Assembly (NCBI GenBank): GCA_022059125.1
Contig: JAEUWY010000002.1
Coordinates: 3,906,001 to 3,970,000, forward strand
Length of the DNA stretch: 64,000 nt
Origin: Corynespora cassiicola
Lineage: Eukaryota > Ascomycota > Dothideomycetes > Pleosporales > Corynesporascaceae
Direction of reading: 5' to 3'
This document shows positions 10,552 to 23,947 of this stretch, piece after piece. Positions within the stretch are counted from its first letter, which is position 1. Every line of letters starts with the position of its first letter. The notes beneath the pieces were generated by a model, which was given only the letters and a program-made list of their open reading frames with translations, made no database searches and was not told the origin of the DNA. The position numbers and the translations under genes were made by a program.

Positions 10552-12041
10552 GCAGACCCGCTCGCGAATCCTTCCCCACACTTCACCGTCTTTTCCCAGG
10601 GAGGCCTTGCCTCTCCCACCCCCCATGTTGCATCGCGAGGGAGGGGGAAAAGGGTTTGCAATGGCGTGATGGTTGTCGGTGAGTGCGCTGGACGAGCAAA
10701 GCATCGCCTTCGAGGGGCAGGCGTGCGGCAGACGAGCAGATCGACGGCGGTGGTGAAGTGCTTATTGGCAGGCGGCGTAGGACGGCGCATCGGAAGAAGC
10801 GGTTAGGCAACCCTAACGCCTCTTGTATGCTAGGCCAGCCACTCAGCGGGCCTGACGTCCGCCCTTGGGAAAATGTCAATTCGATAGCAAGTGGTTCGCA
10901 TCTTGGCAGGTTGTTTTTCTGCTGGCCGTCGGTGCAGTCTTCGGCGCAATCCCTCGCGGATGCACGCAGCCGATGGACCTGGGCCAGGACCAGCGAGCCG
11001 TGTACGGCAGGGCTGGCGAGCCGCGTTGATAAAACCGACGTGGCTGCCATGCTTTTGCCGTTGAGCGGTGTCGCAGGATCCGCAGGAGCGAGGACGCACG
11101 AGAACCAAGGCGCCTGTGTATTTCGTATCCGCCAGCAGAGCCATGGGCCTGGCACCGCAGTAGGGCGCTGAGGGGGGTAAGAAGCCTTCGCTTAGGTGTG
11201 CCAGGGGCGTGCAGAGCCCAAACAGCGGCAGTGTCAAGCGAAACCTACACGGCAGCCTTGGCGTGGCTTTTCTAGAACCAAGGCCCCTCGGAATCTCCCA
11301 TGCCCAAAGTCGAGCAGCAATGCACATGCACCAGGAAGGGGGCCGGCATTGCTCGAGGCGGCGATCGGTGTTGCGTGCAGGTTCGGTTAGACGGCCGTGG
11401 CTGTGCGCGTCCTCTGTGTTTTGTTGTTTCCACTGTGCGTCTTGGTCCTCGTCCGAGCTTGGATCGTCGCTCCGCCCCCGGGTAGAGCACTATCGATGGG
11501 GATTGCCGCCAGAGATGGGCACACAGGCCCAGGCTTGCTGCCGGGTCGTGACAATATCAGTCGAATCGGCCCGAGCGTGATGCGAGTGATTGATTTGAGT
11601 TGAGCGGTAGGTCATCAGCCGGACCATCGGAGCACCGAAGCCAGCCACCGGAGCGTTGTGCCATGGAGACGATGGATCGGAGGGGAGCCCATTGAGACAC
11701 GCCTAGGTATCCCATCGTATCGTTGAGCTCGGGGCGAGGTGGCGTACAGCTCCGATACCAATGACATGCATGCGTGCGTGCGTAGGTGTGCGTGCGTGCG
11801 AGTGTGTATGTGTGGGTATGGGTGTATGGGTGTATGGGTGTGTCTGTGCAAGTCGGAGATCCGTGTCCATCAACGATTCCTTCTACGCCCGCGTCGATTA
11901 CTGATTCATTGCTGTCATTGTCTGGTATTATAAATTATGGAGACTTTGTGTGAATTGGAGGGGTCCCGCTGCTCCACGCCACATTGCCATCCGCCAGGCA
12001 GTGCAGGACCCCTACGGCGAGCAAGGCTGAAGCTCGCCCCT
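10552..12041. other. Intergenic stretch between convergent genes, about 1.5 kb
   Basis: This holds the 3' flanks of the dioxygenase (+) and bZIP (-) genes. The only clear structure is a GT-rich microsatellite at about 11766-11848. Open frames on both strands are unconvincing. Confidence 0.55.
11766..11848. repeat. GT-rich compound microsatellite
   Basis: TGCG tetramers grade into TGTGTATG and GGTGTATG units. Several short units follow one another, suggesting slippage. Confidence 0.85.
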
Positions 12042-13626
12042 TCAATGCTCAACCTTCATGTTGGGAGCCATGTGGTACATCATGTGTCCTTGCTCGCCCA
12101 TCATCTGAGATTGCGGGTGCGGGGCCGGCGCCATCATTTGCATGTCGCCCGGGTGACTCGCCTGCGGCACGTAGCCCTGGTGAGCCGAGTTGGGATACGG
12201 CGAGTAGGCAGATGGAGGTTGCTGCTGCGGGTGTCCATGAGGAGCGTGGCCGGGTTGCGGGGGAGCGTTCATGGGCAAACTCAAATGGCGTTGATACTCT
12301 GCGGGATGCGGAGAAGGGTTCGACGTGGGCGTGCCGTAGCCCGTCATCTGCATGGGCTGCGACGTAACCAACGAGGTGTTCTCCAATGGGTAGGACATGG
12401 CTCGTGCATTGCTGTCCATTCCATAGGGGCTGGGATAGGACATGGCGGCGGAGTCGACGGCATGCAGAGAAGGATCCTGCACGGCCAGCGACGCTGGGTG
12501 GTGCTGTTGCTGCTGCTGCTGGTGGGCGGCCGGGTGAGGGCTCCAGCGCACGGGATCTTGCGGCGCGGACACCTCGCCCAAGGTCGGGGGCGTCTCAACG
12601 TGCGGCGAAGAAACGTGCTGGTACGTATGCTGAGGCTGCCAATGGCCGGGCTGAGAGACTGGAGTGGCCATTTCCGGAACTGAGTGGGCACTCCTGGCCG
12701 TGCCCGTTGACGATCTTCGGGCCGCGCTGGGCACTTGAATACGGTCGCTTGGAGAAGGAGCACCTGCTGGAGCGGTAAATTAGCAATTGGTTCATGTTTC
12801 GGCGCCGGTGCGTAAGGTGGAAACAGCAAGAAGGAAAAAAAATAAAATGGTAAGATGACGACCATGGTGTCCAGCTCGGACGCGGGTCTGAGCGCACGTA
12901 ACAGCTACTGCACGTCGCCAAAAAGAGAAGCGAGACAGGAGAACGTGAAATTCGAAGGAGTGTGATGGTGATAGCGCTCAGGAAGAAGGAAATCTCGGCT
13001 GCGCCAAAAACGGCGGCGGGCCGAGACACCAAAAAGCAATGGATGAGCCCACTTCTTCGCTCAGAAGGGGAACATTTGATCTGTGCTTGGGAAAAGGATT
13101 GGGAGGGGGGAGGGAAAAAAAAAAAGGAAAATGGTAACACCACCAAGAAGCAAGACGTACCTCCGCTTTGATCCGGGACTCCCAGGGCTGCGACGGCGTG
13201 AGACAGGCGGGTTCGAAGGACGGCGTTTTCCTGCTCGAGTTCGTCGTTTCTCCGCATGAGCTCCATCATCTTTTGGGATGTGTTGGTGCTCTGCTGGGCG
13301 GTGAGATCGCGGACTTGACGTTCAAGGTTTTCAATGTGGTCCTTGGTCCGCTGGCGGATGGCACGCTGTGCCTCGCGGTCGTTGGCTCTCTTGCGTTCCA
13401 GCTGGGCAGCGGTGAGGGTGGTGACGCTGCGAGTACCGGCCCTCGAGGGCCGCTTCTTGGAGGCAACCTTTTTGGACTCGGATCCGGACGAATGGCCTTC
13501 GTAGGAGGGAGGGGGGCTCTTCCTGGCGGCGGCCATGTGGGAAGATGGGTAGTTTGCCGAACTCATGCTCATGGGGTCGCCAGTCCTGTAGGCAATGGGA
13601 TCTCGGTATTGTAGTACTGAAGTCAT
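12042..13626 (-). CDS. bZIP transcription factor
   Basis: On the minus strand, exon 1 is 13626-13161 and exon 2 is 12766 (or 12763) to 12042, with a 394-nt intron (GTACGT donor), giving 396 or 395 residues. The acceptor is a CAGCAG tandem and both choices keep the frame, adding or removing one Ala. Residues 72-145 form a basic region (KRANDREAQRAIRQRTK) followed by a leucine zipper with Leu/Met heptads. If AQRAIR is lined up with AQRAFR of Yap-type factors, the usual invariant Asn is Asp83 here. The N-terminus is Ser/Pro-rich with Lys/Arg clusters (SKKVASKKRP) that could be a nuclear signal. The long C-terminal part is rich in Gln, Pro, His and Met, with a short poly-Gln run, typical of an activation region. 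The target genes are unknown. About 7.4 kb of gene-free DNA lies upstream. Confidence 0.85.
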
Positions 13627-14596
13627 GGAGTAGGATCCGCGGGGGAGTAGGCGGTGTGCGGCAATGTTATGGGAGCAGGGAGAGAGGAGGAGGGGGTGTG
13701 TGTGAGGGATGCTGTGTCAGCGTGGAGCGGGCCCAAAACAAAAAGAGCGCCCACGCTTCGATAATACTGGAGGTAGAATAATGACGAGGACAGGCAAGGC
13801 AGGGCGTGGGCGGTTGGAATAGAGGATTGACGTGGGTTTAATGGGAATACGCAGGCCTGCACGGATGGCGGGCTCACGGACCTGGGGGTGGATGCGGTGT
13901 AAAATAGATGGACAAGAAATTACCAGTTACCAGAGCTCAGCACCAGGAATGGGAAAGTAGAGTAGTGGAAGGTTTTGGCAACGTGCTGGGCCTCCCCCCC
14001 AATACATGGCAGGGACGAGGCTATAACCTATAATCAGGTGAGGATAGCGTCTCCTCGCATCCATCGCACCCCTGGCACACAGGGCCTCTGCGCTCGACCA
14101 CCGTGCCGTGCCTTTTTCGACCCTGGTCGGCACTGGACCGCGAGCTAGTGCTGCGAGTTGATCCCAAGATGGTGGTAAGCACACGTGCGGCTGTCTGCGG
14201 GGAAATGGTTTCACAATTCAAACCTTGGAGACGAGGCTCGCGGCGGTGCGGCTTGGACGAGGTGAAGGAACCGTTGATAGAGGGCTGCATGCCACTGACG
14301 TTGCGTCCGCCCTCCCCTAGCCACGGCCGCGCCTTTGCGGGCGTCGAGGACCAGGGCCGTCGGGAGGGCTCTGGCGGTAGGAGGGGGACGGCGGCGTCAG
14401 AAGGGCCCCTTCATTGCTGGCCAGCCGCCTCTTGTGCGTGGAGGGCCAGGCCGGACAGCAGGCGGAAGACAGCTAGAAGCCGCATGTTGTTCTAGCGGGA
14501 CGCAGGCGGGACGCAAGCACTCGCTGGCTCTAGCATCCGGTCGAGGGCTCGAGCACTTGCTTCTGCGCAACACACTGGCCGCGGTGGTGCGTGGTC

Positions 14597-14670
14597 GGGG
14601 TGGCCTGGGTGGCCTGGGTGGCCCTGGGCGGCCTGTGTGGGCTGCGTGGGCTGCGTGGGCTGCGTGGTCA
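14597..14670. repeat. GGGTGGCCT / GGGCTGCGT imperfect repeat
   Basis: Several imperfect copies of GGGTGGCCT pass into copies of GTGGGCTGC. In all frames this gives Gly/Trp/Val-rich junk peptides. Confidence 0.8.
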
Positions 14671-15075
14671 GTGTGGTGGGAGGCAGAACGAAGAGGCTCG
14701 GCCCAGTTCCCCTTTGGGCGGAGGGGAGGGCGTTGCGAGATTCCCCGGCCAATCGAGGCGGAAGACGGCCAACCACGACGGGCGCCCATGCCATGCCGTA
14801 TCCACCAGGTCGCGATGGGCCTTGACGGGCCTTGACAGTACCGTTTGCAAGCTGCGAGCGGCGAGCTGCGCTGCGTCGCCCGCTGGCGGCTGGCGGCTGG
14901 CGTGCTGCTGGCACCGGGGGAGAGCTTATCACGCACCGCGCACGCCGCCGCCGTCAGGTCCATCTCGCTTGCCCGCGAGCAGGCGCCTGGCTTGGCGCGA
15001 GACGGGGAGCGGGATGGCAGCAGAGGAGCAGGGCGAAGGAGCGCAGCCAGACAGGCAGAGGAGGCGGGCGGCATG

Positions 15076-15110
15076 GCAGGGCAGGGCAGGGCAGGGCAGG
15101 GCAGGGCAGG
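15076..15110. repeat. Pentanucleotide repeat (GGCAG)n
   Basis: At least six uninterrupted GGCAG units. Confidence 0.9.
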
Positions 15111-15286
15111 ACGCGACAGGGCGCGACAGGGCAGCAGGCGGTAGACGTGCGGGCCGGAGACAAAATGGACGCGAGGCGGGCGTGAGCGTGGGCGTAGGCG
15201 CGGGCGCGGGCGTGGGTGCGGGCGTGCGGTGGGCGAGGCAGCTCAAGGGGACCTGACAGCCCGTCCAGGACAAGCCAGGCCAGCCG

Positions 15287-15350
15287 CCGCCAGGAGCCAG
15301 CAGCCAGCAGCCAGCAGCAGCCAGCAGCAGCCCACAGCAGCCCACAGCCC
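15287..15350. repeat. AGCCAGC/AGC-rich repeat
   Basis: Mixed AGC and CAGCC units form an imperfect tract that reads as Gln/Ser/Ala-rich in different frames. Confidence 0.75.
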
Positions 15351-15493
15351 GCAACCAGGGCGCCTGCCGCGCCTGCGCAGCCAGTGGCAGCGGGCAGTTT
15401 GCGGGCGGCGGCGGCGGCCAAGGCAGCCTGACTGACGAGCCTGACCAGCCTGACCAGCCCGCCAAAGCAGCCATGTCGCCGACGACAAGACGA

Positions 15494-15519
15494 AGCGAGA
15501 CGAGACGAGACGAGACGAG
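15494..15519. repeat. Pentanucleotide repeat (CGAGA)n
   Basis: About five units of CGAGA. Confidence 0.85.
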
Positions 15520-18446
15520 CACACGCAGCCCGTCCGTCGTCGCGCAGCTCCCTCTGTCTGCTGTGCCCGCTGTGCCCGCGCCCGTCGACGCCGTCAAAGC
15601 CGCAAGCCCGCAAAAACGTGGCCTACAGGCCTGGGTGGGCGCGCAACCGGCCTAGCCAACTCTGAATTGTGGAACCCCCTCCCTCTCTCTCTCGTCGTCG
15701 TCCTCAGTCCTCGCCCAGCTACGGCGCTGCTGCACTGCTGCGCTGGCCGGCCGTCCCTCCCCGTCTAGAGCCCCGTCGTTCAAACTCTGCTGGGCGCACA
15801 TCTGCACCCTCGCGCTGCTGCTGGCCGCCGCTCGCCGCCCATGGCTGCCCATCGCCTACGCTGATCCAGCGATCCCTCCTGTTCGCCATCGCCGCCGCCC
15901 GCAGCGCGCAGCGCGCTTTGGTGTAGTGTGGCCGCGATTGTCTGCGAGCTGCTGGCCTGAGCAGCTGCCACCGCCGCAGACAGGCCGTGAAGCCGTCGTG
16001 CTGCCAGGCTATGCCAGCCATGCCCCCCAATCCATGCCGGCCTGCTCCCTACTGCGGTCTGGCCAGGGACCTGTCGATCATTCGGGGGCCTCGCGCTGCG
16101 CCGAAACAAGCACGCCCAATGCGTGCCCTCGACGCCTCTTGGCCCTCATCTTGTCCGACGCCCGTCCTGGTAACCACCAGTCCTGGTAGCCGGCCTGGGG
16201 CGCACGAGGGGAGAGGGGGGGCCCTCCCGTGTCGTTTTAATGGACCTGACCATTATGCCATCTCCCGACCGCCCGCTGCGGGAGTCCACATCTCCGGGCT
16301 CTACTGACACCGACGTCCTGACGTCAAATGCAGAAAAACAAGACGCCCATCCAGCCATCACTCGCCGTCTGCAGTCGTCAAAGCTACCCCAGACAGCGCG
16401 CCGCGGCAGTGGCCAATGATGCGTTTCACAACCGTGTGCGCCCCTCCCTCCCTCTGCGTGGGCGTCGGTCGATGCCTGGATGGCCTGCAGCTATAGCTGC
16501 ACGTCGTATGTGATTAGACGGCCGGTTTTGGAGCAGAGCGAACTCAAAATGAGATGAAGCATTGAACTCTGCGGCTTTGCACGTCAGCGCCCCACCAACG
16601 TCCGTGGGGTCGTCCATGGGTTCCTGGTCCCGTTGATGCCCCCCTCTCTGAAGCCCGTACAGATGAGCCCACATCATGGTCGCGTCACCGCGCTTCCTGA
16701 GCAACCACCTCGCCGCGTGACCGCCCGTGGCCGTCTGGGGAGAGCCGCGCCGCCCAAACAGGCAAAAACTTTAATCTTGTTGCTGGCCCTGAGCCCACGC
16801 TCTATCGGCCGCCGGCGATCTATCAATATATTGAGCCTCCTTTTCGTCGTGCTGTCCTGGGGCACTCGACCGCCAGCGCTCAACACCATACCCTCTGCGA
16901 AGCGATTCCTAGCACCCGACGGGCGCTGGCTTCGCCTTGGCTGCCCTGGCCTGCATCCCGCACGGGCGATCATGCGGCTACGCTGCGACGCGGTTTAGCG
17001 CGCGAGCAGCCACAGCTTGGCGCGACGTCCGTCCAGGCCGGCATCTCTGCGCCCACGCCCATCCCTTAGGCCCCGTCGACGTAGGTACGTCTTGTCCGGA
17101 CGACCACCACCAGGTACTGCGCATGGGCTTGGCGCCACCATTGGGCCACCGTCAACGTCGGCTGCACGCCCGAGCCCACGATCGGCTGCCGTGGCCCAAA
17201 CAGGCAATGCAGAATGCTCCAGTCGACCAGAGACGCGAGCGTCGGATGCGCTAGGCCCGTGGGCCGCCAGCCGCATTCTGTCCTCTCTCCAAGGAAGGTG
17301 AGCAAAGGGGAGTGTCGGCCATGGATTCGTTAGATTTGAAATTGTGGGCTCGCGACGGAGTCGACCATGGCGCCATTGCCAGAGTGGAGCGGTGGCAGAG
17401 AGTAAGGAAGAAAAAAAAATAGCACCAAGAGCGGTAGCACGCAACACCTTCTGCAGCTCCCCGGGCTTAGCCTCCGATTAGACGTTGAAAGGAAACATGG
17501 CGACAACCACCTCGACATGCAGGGTCGCGTCCGCCCATGAAACGCCTAGCAGCTGTCTGCTTGTCGATCGACGACAAAACTATGTTCATCCTGCCTCAGG
17601 CTTCAGGGCTCGCCTACTCGTGTGCCCAAGGTACGAAGAGGCGGCCGACAGTCGACGGATGACGGATGACGGGCTTTCGGCCTTTGGGCGGCGGCGTGTA
17701 CAGAAGCCTCTGCTTGTAAGAGATAGAGAGCGAGTGTGTGTATACGTGTACGCGCGGACGGCATGCTCTGTTCCATGGTCTTCTGCCTCTTCTAGCGTCG
17801 CAGCGTCCGGCCGTCGTAATCGTACAGGCACCTCTTTGGGCATATTCGCCGCTGTCACTATATTTCAGATTTCCCCGAATGATTGCAGCATGGAAGAGCG
17901 CCACCCCGACCCTATCTCGCGGCGGCAGCTATCTTTCGTGACCGAGCCTCTGTTCGGGGCGGCATGGCCAGCACGAGGGCGGCGTCGCCGTCTAGTCGTC
18001 GTCTGGGCCGAGTCTTTTCTGGGGTGTCGGGAGTGCGGTGGTAAGAGTGGAGGGGGTGCGTCGCCCCTCTCTGGCACAGGCTTCTTTTCCCTCCGCTCCG
18101 GTCGTGGTGGCGATCCACCCGCCGAAAGAAGCACCTTAGGGAAGCAAGTGCGAGCGCGACAAGGCGAGAGGGCGAACCAGGCGCCCACTTTGCAGCCCCT
18201 GAAACCCACCTCGCCAAAGTAACAGTAACTTCGGTATGTATCAGTAAACTGCCGACTCTGAGAGGGCTCGGATGCCATGAGCGCCCTGGCCCCGTGTAGC
18301 CGTCGTGACGTTGACGATCGCTGCCGTACACAGGCGCCGCTGTCCAACATGCAGGCTTCTGTAGAGATTGTAGGAGGGCGGTCCTCTCCACTGCGGCAGC
18401 GCCCACCTCCGGAGACGATGCCCGTTGGGGGGGGGGCATCGAGGCT

Positions 18447-18478
18447 GCGATGCGATGCGATGCGATATGATGCGATGG
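18447..18478. repeat. Pentanucleotide repeat (GCGAT)n
   Basis: GCGAT units with one diverged copy, followed directly by two copies of a GGCCACGGTCAT-like unit to about 18508. Confidence 0.8.
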
Positions 18479-19555
18479 CCACGGCCACGGTCATGGCCAC
18501 GGTCATGCCGCCATGGCACGGCTCTTTGTCATGCCGCTGATGTGTAACACCAGTACCTGCAGCGTCGACGCCCCCGGCTAAGCTTCTTCGAGAATGTCTT
18601 CCAGAACTTCGTGCCATGCGGCTGCCCGCTCCACCTTACTCGTACGGCTGCCGAGCGGCATGGCCACCTACATACAGGCAAGCCAGCCTCCGTCCCTGGA
18701 TCCCGCCTGCTGATGGCCTCCGGCCTCCAATCCCTCGAGGAACCACTGATCCCGCCGTCGAGTCCATGCTTGTTTCTTGCTTGCCCCTCGCCCCCATGCC
18801 GCGCCCATGATGAGGAACCGTTCGTACCGTCCGAATCGTTGATTGCGCAACCCGCTAAGGGACCATTCGGCCCATGTTATCTCTGCATTTTGATACCTGG
18901 AGGGGGAGGGGTGGGGTCCCACTGCGTCGTCAGTAGCATTTCCGTCTGCCCGGCCGCCTGTTTTGCTGCAGACCATCCCGCCCCAAGACGTCGCTTAGCT
19001 ATGCAACGGCCTCTCTTTCTGTCCACCGTCCACGGCGCCTTCGCCTTCGCCTTCGCCCTCGTCCTCATCGGATGCTGTTACAGATGCCATCTGAGATGAG
19101 ATGTGCGTCTCGGGCGTCTGCGGCCCACCACCCGCCTGCAGCTCCGCTCTTGCCTCTGGCTCACTAAACCATAACCACCCTGCCTCGCTGCCTTGGGCCT
19201 CGACACCATGGCTGCAAACCCCTCGCTCGCCACCTGCCGTCGTGATGGCGCATGTGCCCAAGTGCAAGTGCAGAAGAAAATTCCACCCCGTCGTTGCCTC
19301 TAGCTCCCTTCACCTCGACCTCTAGGTACTGTATCAACGCCCTCAGCTGCAGGTGTGCCTGCCCCGACGCCCTGCTAGCGACCGCGGGGAGACATCGATC
19401 CGCAGCTGCCGACATTCTCCCAAGGTTTCCCGCCATCTCTTCTCTATTGCATACCATGTCTCTCAACCCAGAACTCTGCCCACGCTTGTCTTCTGGCCTG
19501 CCAGGTGCCGCCACCGCCGCCACCGGCCACTGACCACTGACTTGCTGGCCACGGC

Positions 19556-19601
19556 TCCTGCTGCTGCTGCTGCTACTGCCAATGCCAATGCCAATGCCTG
19601 C
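19556..19601. repeat. CTG trinucleotide then CCAATG hexanucleotide repeats
   Basis: Five or six CTG units are followed by three units of CCAATG. Confidence 0.8.
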
Positions 19602-20269
19602 ACTCCGCAGCCCTCATCCGATGGCGAACAGCCGATTACCAGCATTGCCCAGCCCCCATCTCCCAGCCCCCCTCCGAGCATTCTCGGAGAAGTATAGAAA
19701 AAAATCTAAACCGAGAACAAGAAGGGCTTGGCTTTGGAGAGCCCATGTCGCAGAGCGGTCACCCGCCTACTCCACCCCCGTTTCTGAAACAAGTCCTGTG
19801 CAGGGCTGCCACGCTCGCTATGGAAATAAAGTTTTTGCTCACACCCCTCGACGACCAGGGGGGGAGAGGGGTGGTCCCAGACACCCTACACTCAAAACTA
19901 GTAGAAAGCAAGCAAATGCAAAAAAAAAAAACCGGGCTAGCCTGAAATCCTGTCGCTTTGAACCGAGTTGGAGCGAGCGGAATCAATATGAGTGGGTGAG
20001 CTGGGCCAGCCAGCCAGCCAGCAAGACAGGCCCCTTCCACAATTGCGAGCCCTTTCGGTTAAAAAAAAAAAAGCTTCTAGCTCCCGGACTAGAAGTCCAA
20101 AACACCAAGGGCGGGTCAAAAAAAAATTGAACGATGGAACAGCATAGAGAGGACGTCGACACGGAGAGCAAGAAAAGGCGAATGCGAAGGCGAGCAAGTA
20201 TTGGCAACCGCTTGGCCCAACGTGGTATACTGGTCGTTTGATCTTCGTCCGTACGTACCTAGGCGCCGC

Positions 20270-20292
20270 TGCAGTGCAGTGCAGTGCAGTGC
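20270..20292. repeat. Pentanucleotide repeat (GCAGT)n
   Basis: Four and a half units of GCAGT. Confidence 0.85.
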
Positions 20293-20439
20293 CGCAATGC
20301 GGGAGCATGGTCGGCGACTATGCTCCATTTGCCCCTCGGCCGCGCGCCTTGCGGGTGACGTTTTTGGAGCAACGGGAGGGAAGGGGAGGGTGAAAAAAAA
20401 AAGGGCGTGATGTGACATTGTTTTAGGTACGTAGGTAGC

Positions 20440-20472
20440 CTAGCTAGCTAGCTAGCGAGCGAGCGAGCGAGA
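20440..20472. repeat. Tetranucleotide repeats (CTAG)n then (GCGA)n
   Basis: A CTAG tract passes directly into a GCGA tract. Confidence 0.85.
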
Positions 20473-20846
20473 AAGGAAGCGGTCCATCCGTCCACCCATG
20501 CATGCATCCATTCATCAATCGACCGACCGTGCTTTTGCCTCCATCATCAAAGAAGGCTACCGCCTATCTATCAATCAGAACGAAGCAGCCCACTCCCAAG
20601 ACCAGACGGGCGCAGCCCACCCCCCACCTCCAAGAGGCCGATTGCCTCAGATTCCGCTCCCTCCGCGCTGAGAAGGGCAATAGGTTCCTCGCCCCACGGC
20701 CCACCCGGAGCCTACGGTTGCCATTATTAACAAAAAGACGCCATTCCGCCATGCCCGCCACATTTTAGGTTTACTCGAGTCTGTGGCGCGCTAGAAGCTT
20801 GCTAGAACACGAGGTCCTTCCAGCGTTCGTTCCTCCTTTGCGTGCT

Positions 20847-20873
20847 GTGCTGGGCTGGGCTGGGCTGGGCTGG
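20847..20873. repeat. Pentanucleotide repeat (TGGGC)n
   Basis: Five units of TGGGC lie just downstream of the GH1 stop codon side. Confidence 0.85.
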
Positions 20874-21030
20874 TCGTCGTCGTCGTTGTCAGGCCACTCA
20901 ACCTACCACATACGCCGTAGTCCAAACCCGCCTCCTTCCTGGCTGGCATACCTCTGCATGCATGCAACACCCCTTCGCCCCCCCCCTTCCCCTCACCCAC
21001 TTCCAAGCCACACCCGTCCACCCAACGAGG

Positions 21031-22984
<1,954 letters not shown>

Positions 22985-23947
22985 GGTGGTGGAACAGGTG
23001 CCGAACGAAACCAGGGCGAGTGTGTTTGAGCTCAAGGCGATCTGGTCTGCTATGGTGCAGAGAGAGACGGGACGGGGCAGTGGGAGCTGCCTTCATATAC
23101 GATAGTACACGGAGCGCTTCGAATGGGCTGCGGAGAGCGTCCCGCCGCGGCCGCCTCTTCACGCGTCGACAAGACCCTACCAGACGCGCCGTAGGACGTG
23201 TGCGGCAATACCGAGGGATCAATGGTTTGCAGGCGGATGAATGTCGATTTCTCCGCCTGTCCAAGAATGCATTAGAGTGCGACCCCGCCCACAATTCGTC
23301 GTGGGAGGCAACCATCGTCGCCGGCGCACCTGACGGTGTTTGTCACTTTTGGGTGCATTCTGCCGGCGGCCGTCGCTGGCGACCAAGGCGGTCAGTGGAA
23401 TAGCGGGCCGCTGACAGCTGTCTCTTTAGCCAGGCCAGAAAAGGTGGCTTTGGCAGCTGTTGGGCTGAGGCGCGATCCGGATAGAGTGGCAGATGGGATG
23501 GCGGGGTTGGTGGTTGGAGGGGGGGCGATGCTGTGGTGCCGTCATCCCACCCCGTCATCATCGACCTTGAAAAATTCGAGACGCATTCCGACGCCGTGCT
23601 GCCGACAAGCGTGAAATGCGGAATCCATCCCCAGAAAACGCGAAACGGCTCCCCAGAGTGGGCGGAGGCTATTCCCCTCTAGGCGTTTTGATGGGGCCTG
23701 AGGTGACGACAGCTGCACGTGCTTGGTGGGCAGCTTTCCCAATCCGGCTTCCCGAAGCCAACGTGACTGCCCCTCACTTTTTCTCCCCCAGCCCTGGAGA
23801 GCTTCAGCGTCGGAAGCAAGTGTTGAGTTGCGCCCACAAGGCCGTCGAATCGCCGTCCAGCATATAATGAAAAGGGATTGGGACGTTGCAAGACACGACG
23901 AGGCACCTGGCTGAAGACTCTCCCATTGCAATCCATTGAGGCCGACC
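22985..23947. promoter_or_regulatory. Shared divergent promoter region, GH1 / DUF1479 genes
   Basis: A 963-bp region separates two genes transcribed away from each other. It is GC-rich with short C and G runs. A CATATAATG element near 23860 lies about 85 bases before the + strand ATG. No operator is assigned. Confidence 0.5.

Larger units (their letters stand above)
13627..21030. other. Gene-free 7.4-kb region rich in microsatellites
   Basis: No frame here shows a protein family, a conserved motif or a convincing exon pattern. The many open frames of 60-250 codons on both strands reflect high GC content and repeats, with Arg, Ala, Pro and Gly dominating whichever frame is read. Sub-regions: 13.6-14.0 kb is the probable leader and core promoter of the bZIP gene; 14.3-15.6 kb is very GC-rich with several repeats; 15.7-19.7 kb is mixed sequence; 19.7-20.8 kb has poly-A tracts and pentamer/tetramer repeats. 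The stretch could hold distant regulatory sites or non-coding transcripts for the bZIP gene, but I can name none. Confidence 0.6.

Noticed and set aside
14397..15613. Several 200+ codon overlapping frames on both strands
   Set aside because: All are low-complexity readings of GC-rich repeats; more than one strand and frame is open at once, which is typical of stop-poor GC-rich DNA.
17485..18222. 245-codon + frame
   Set aside because: No family motif, irregular composition, rich in Arg and Cys, and no splice or promoter context.
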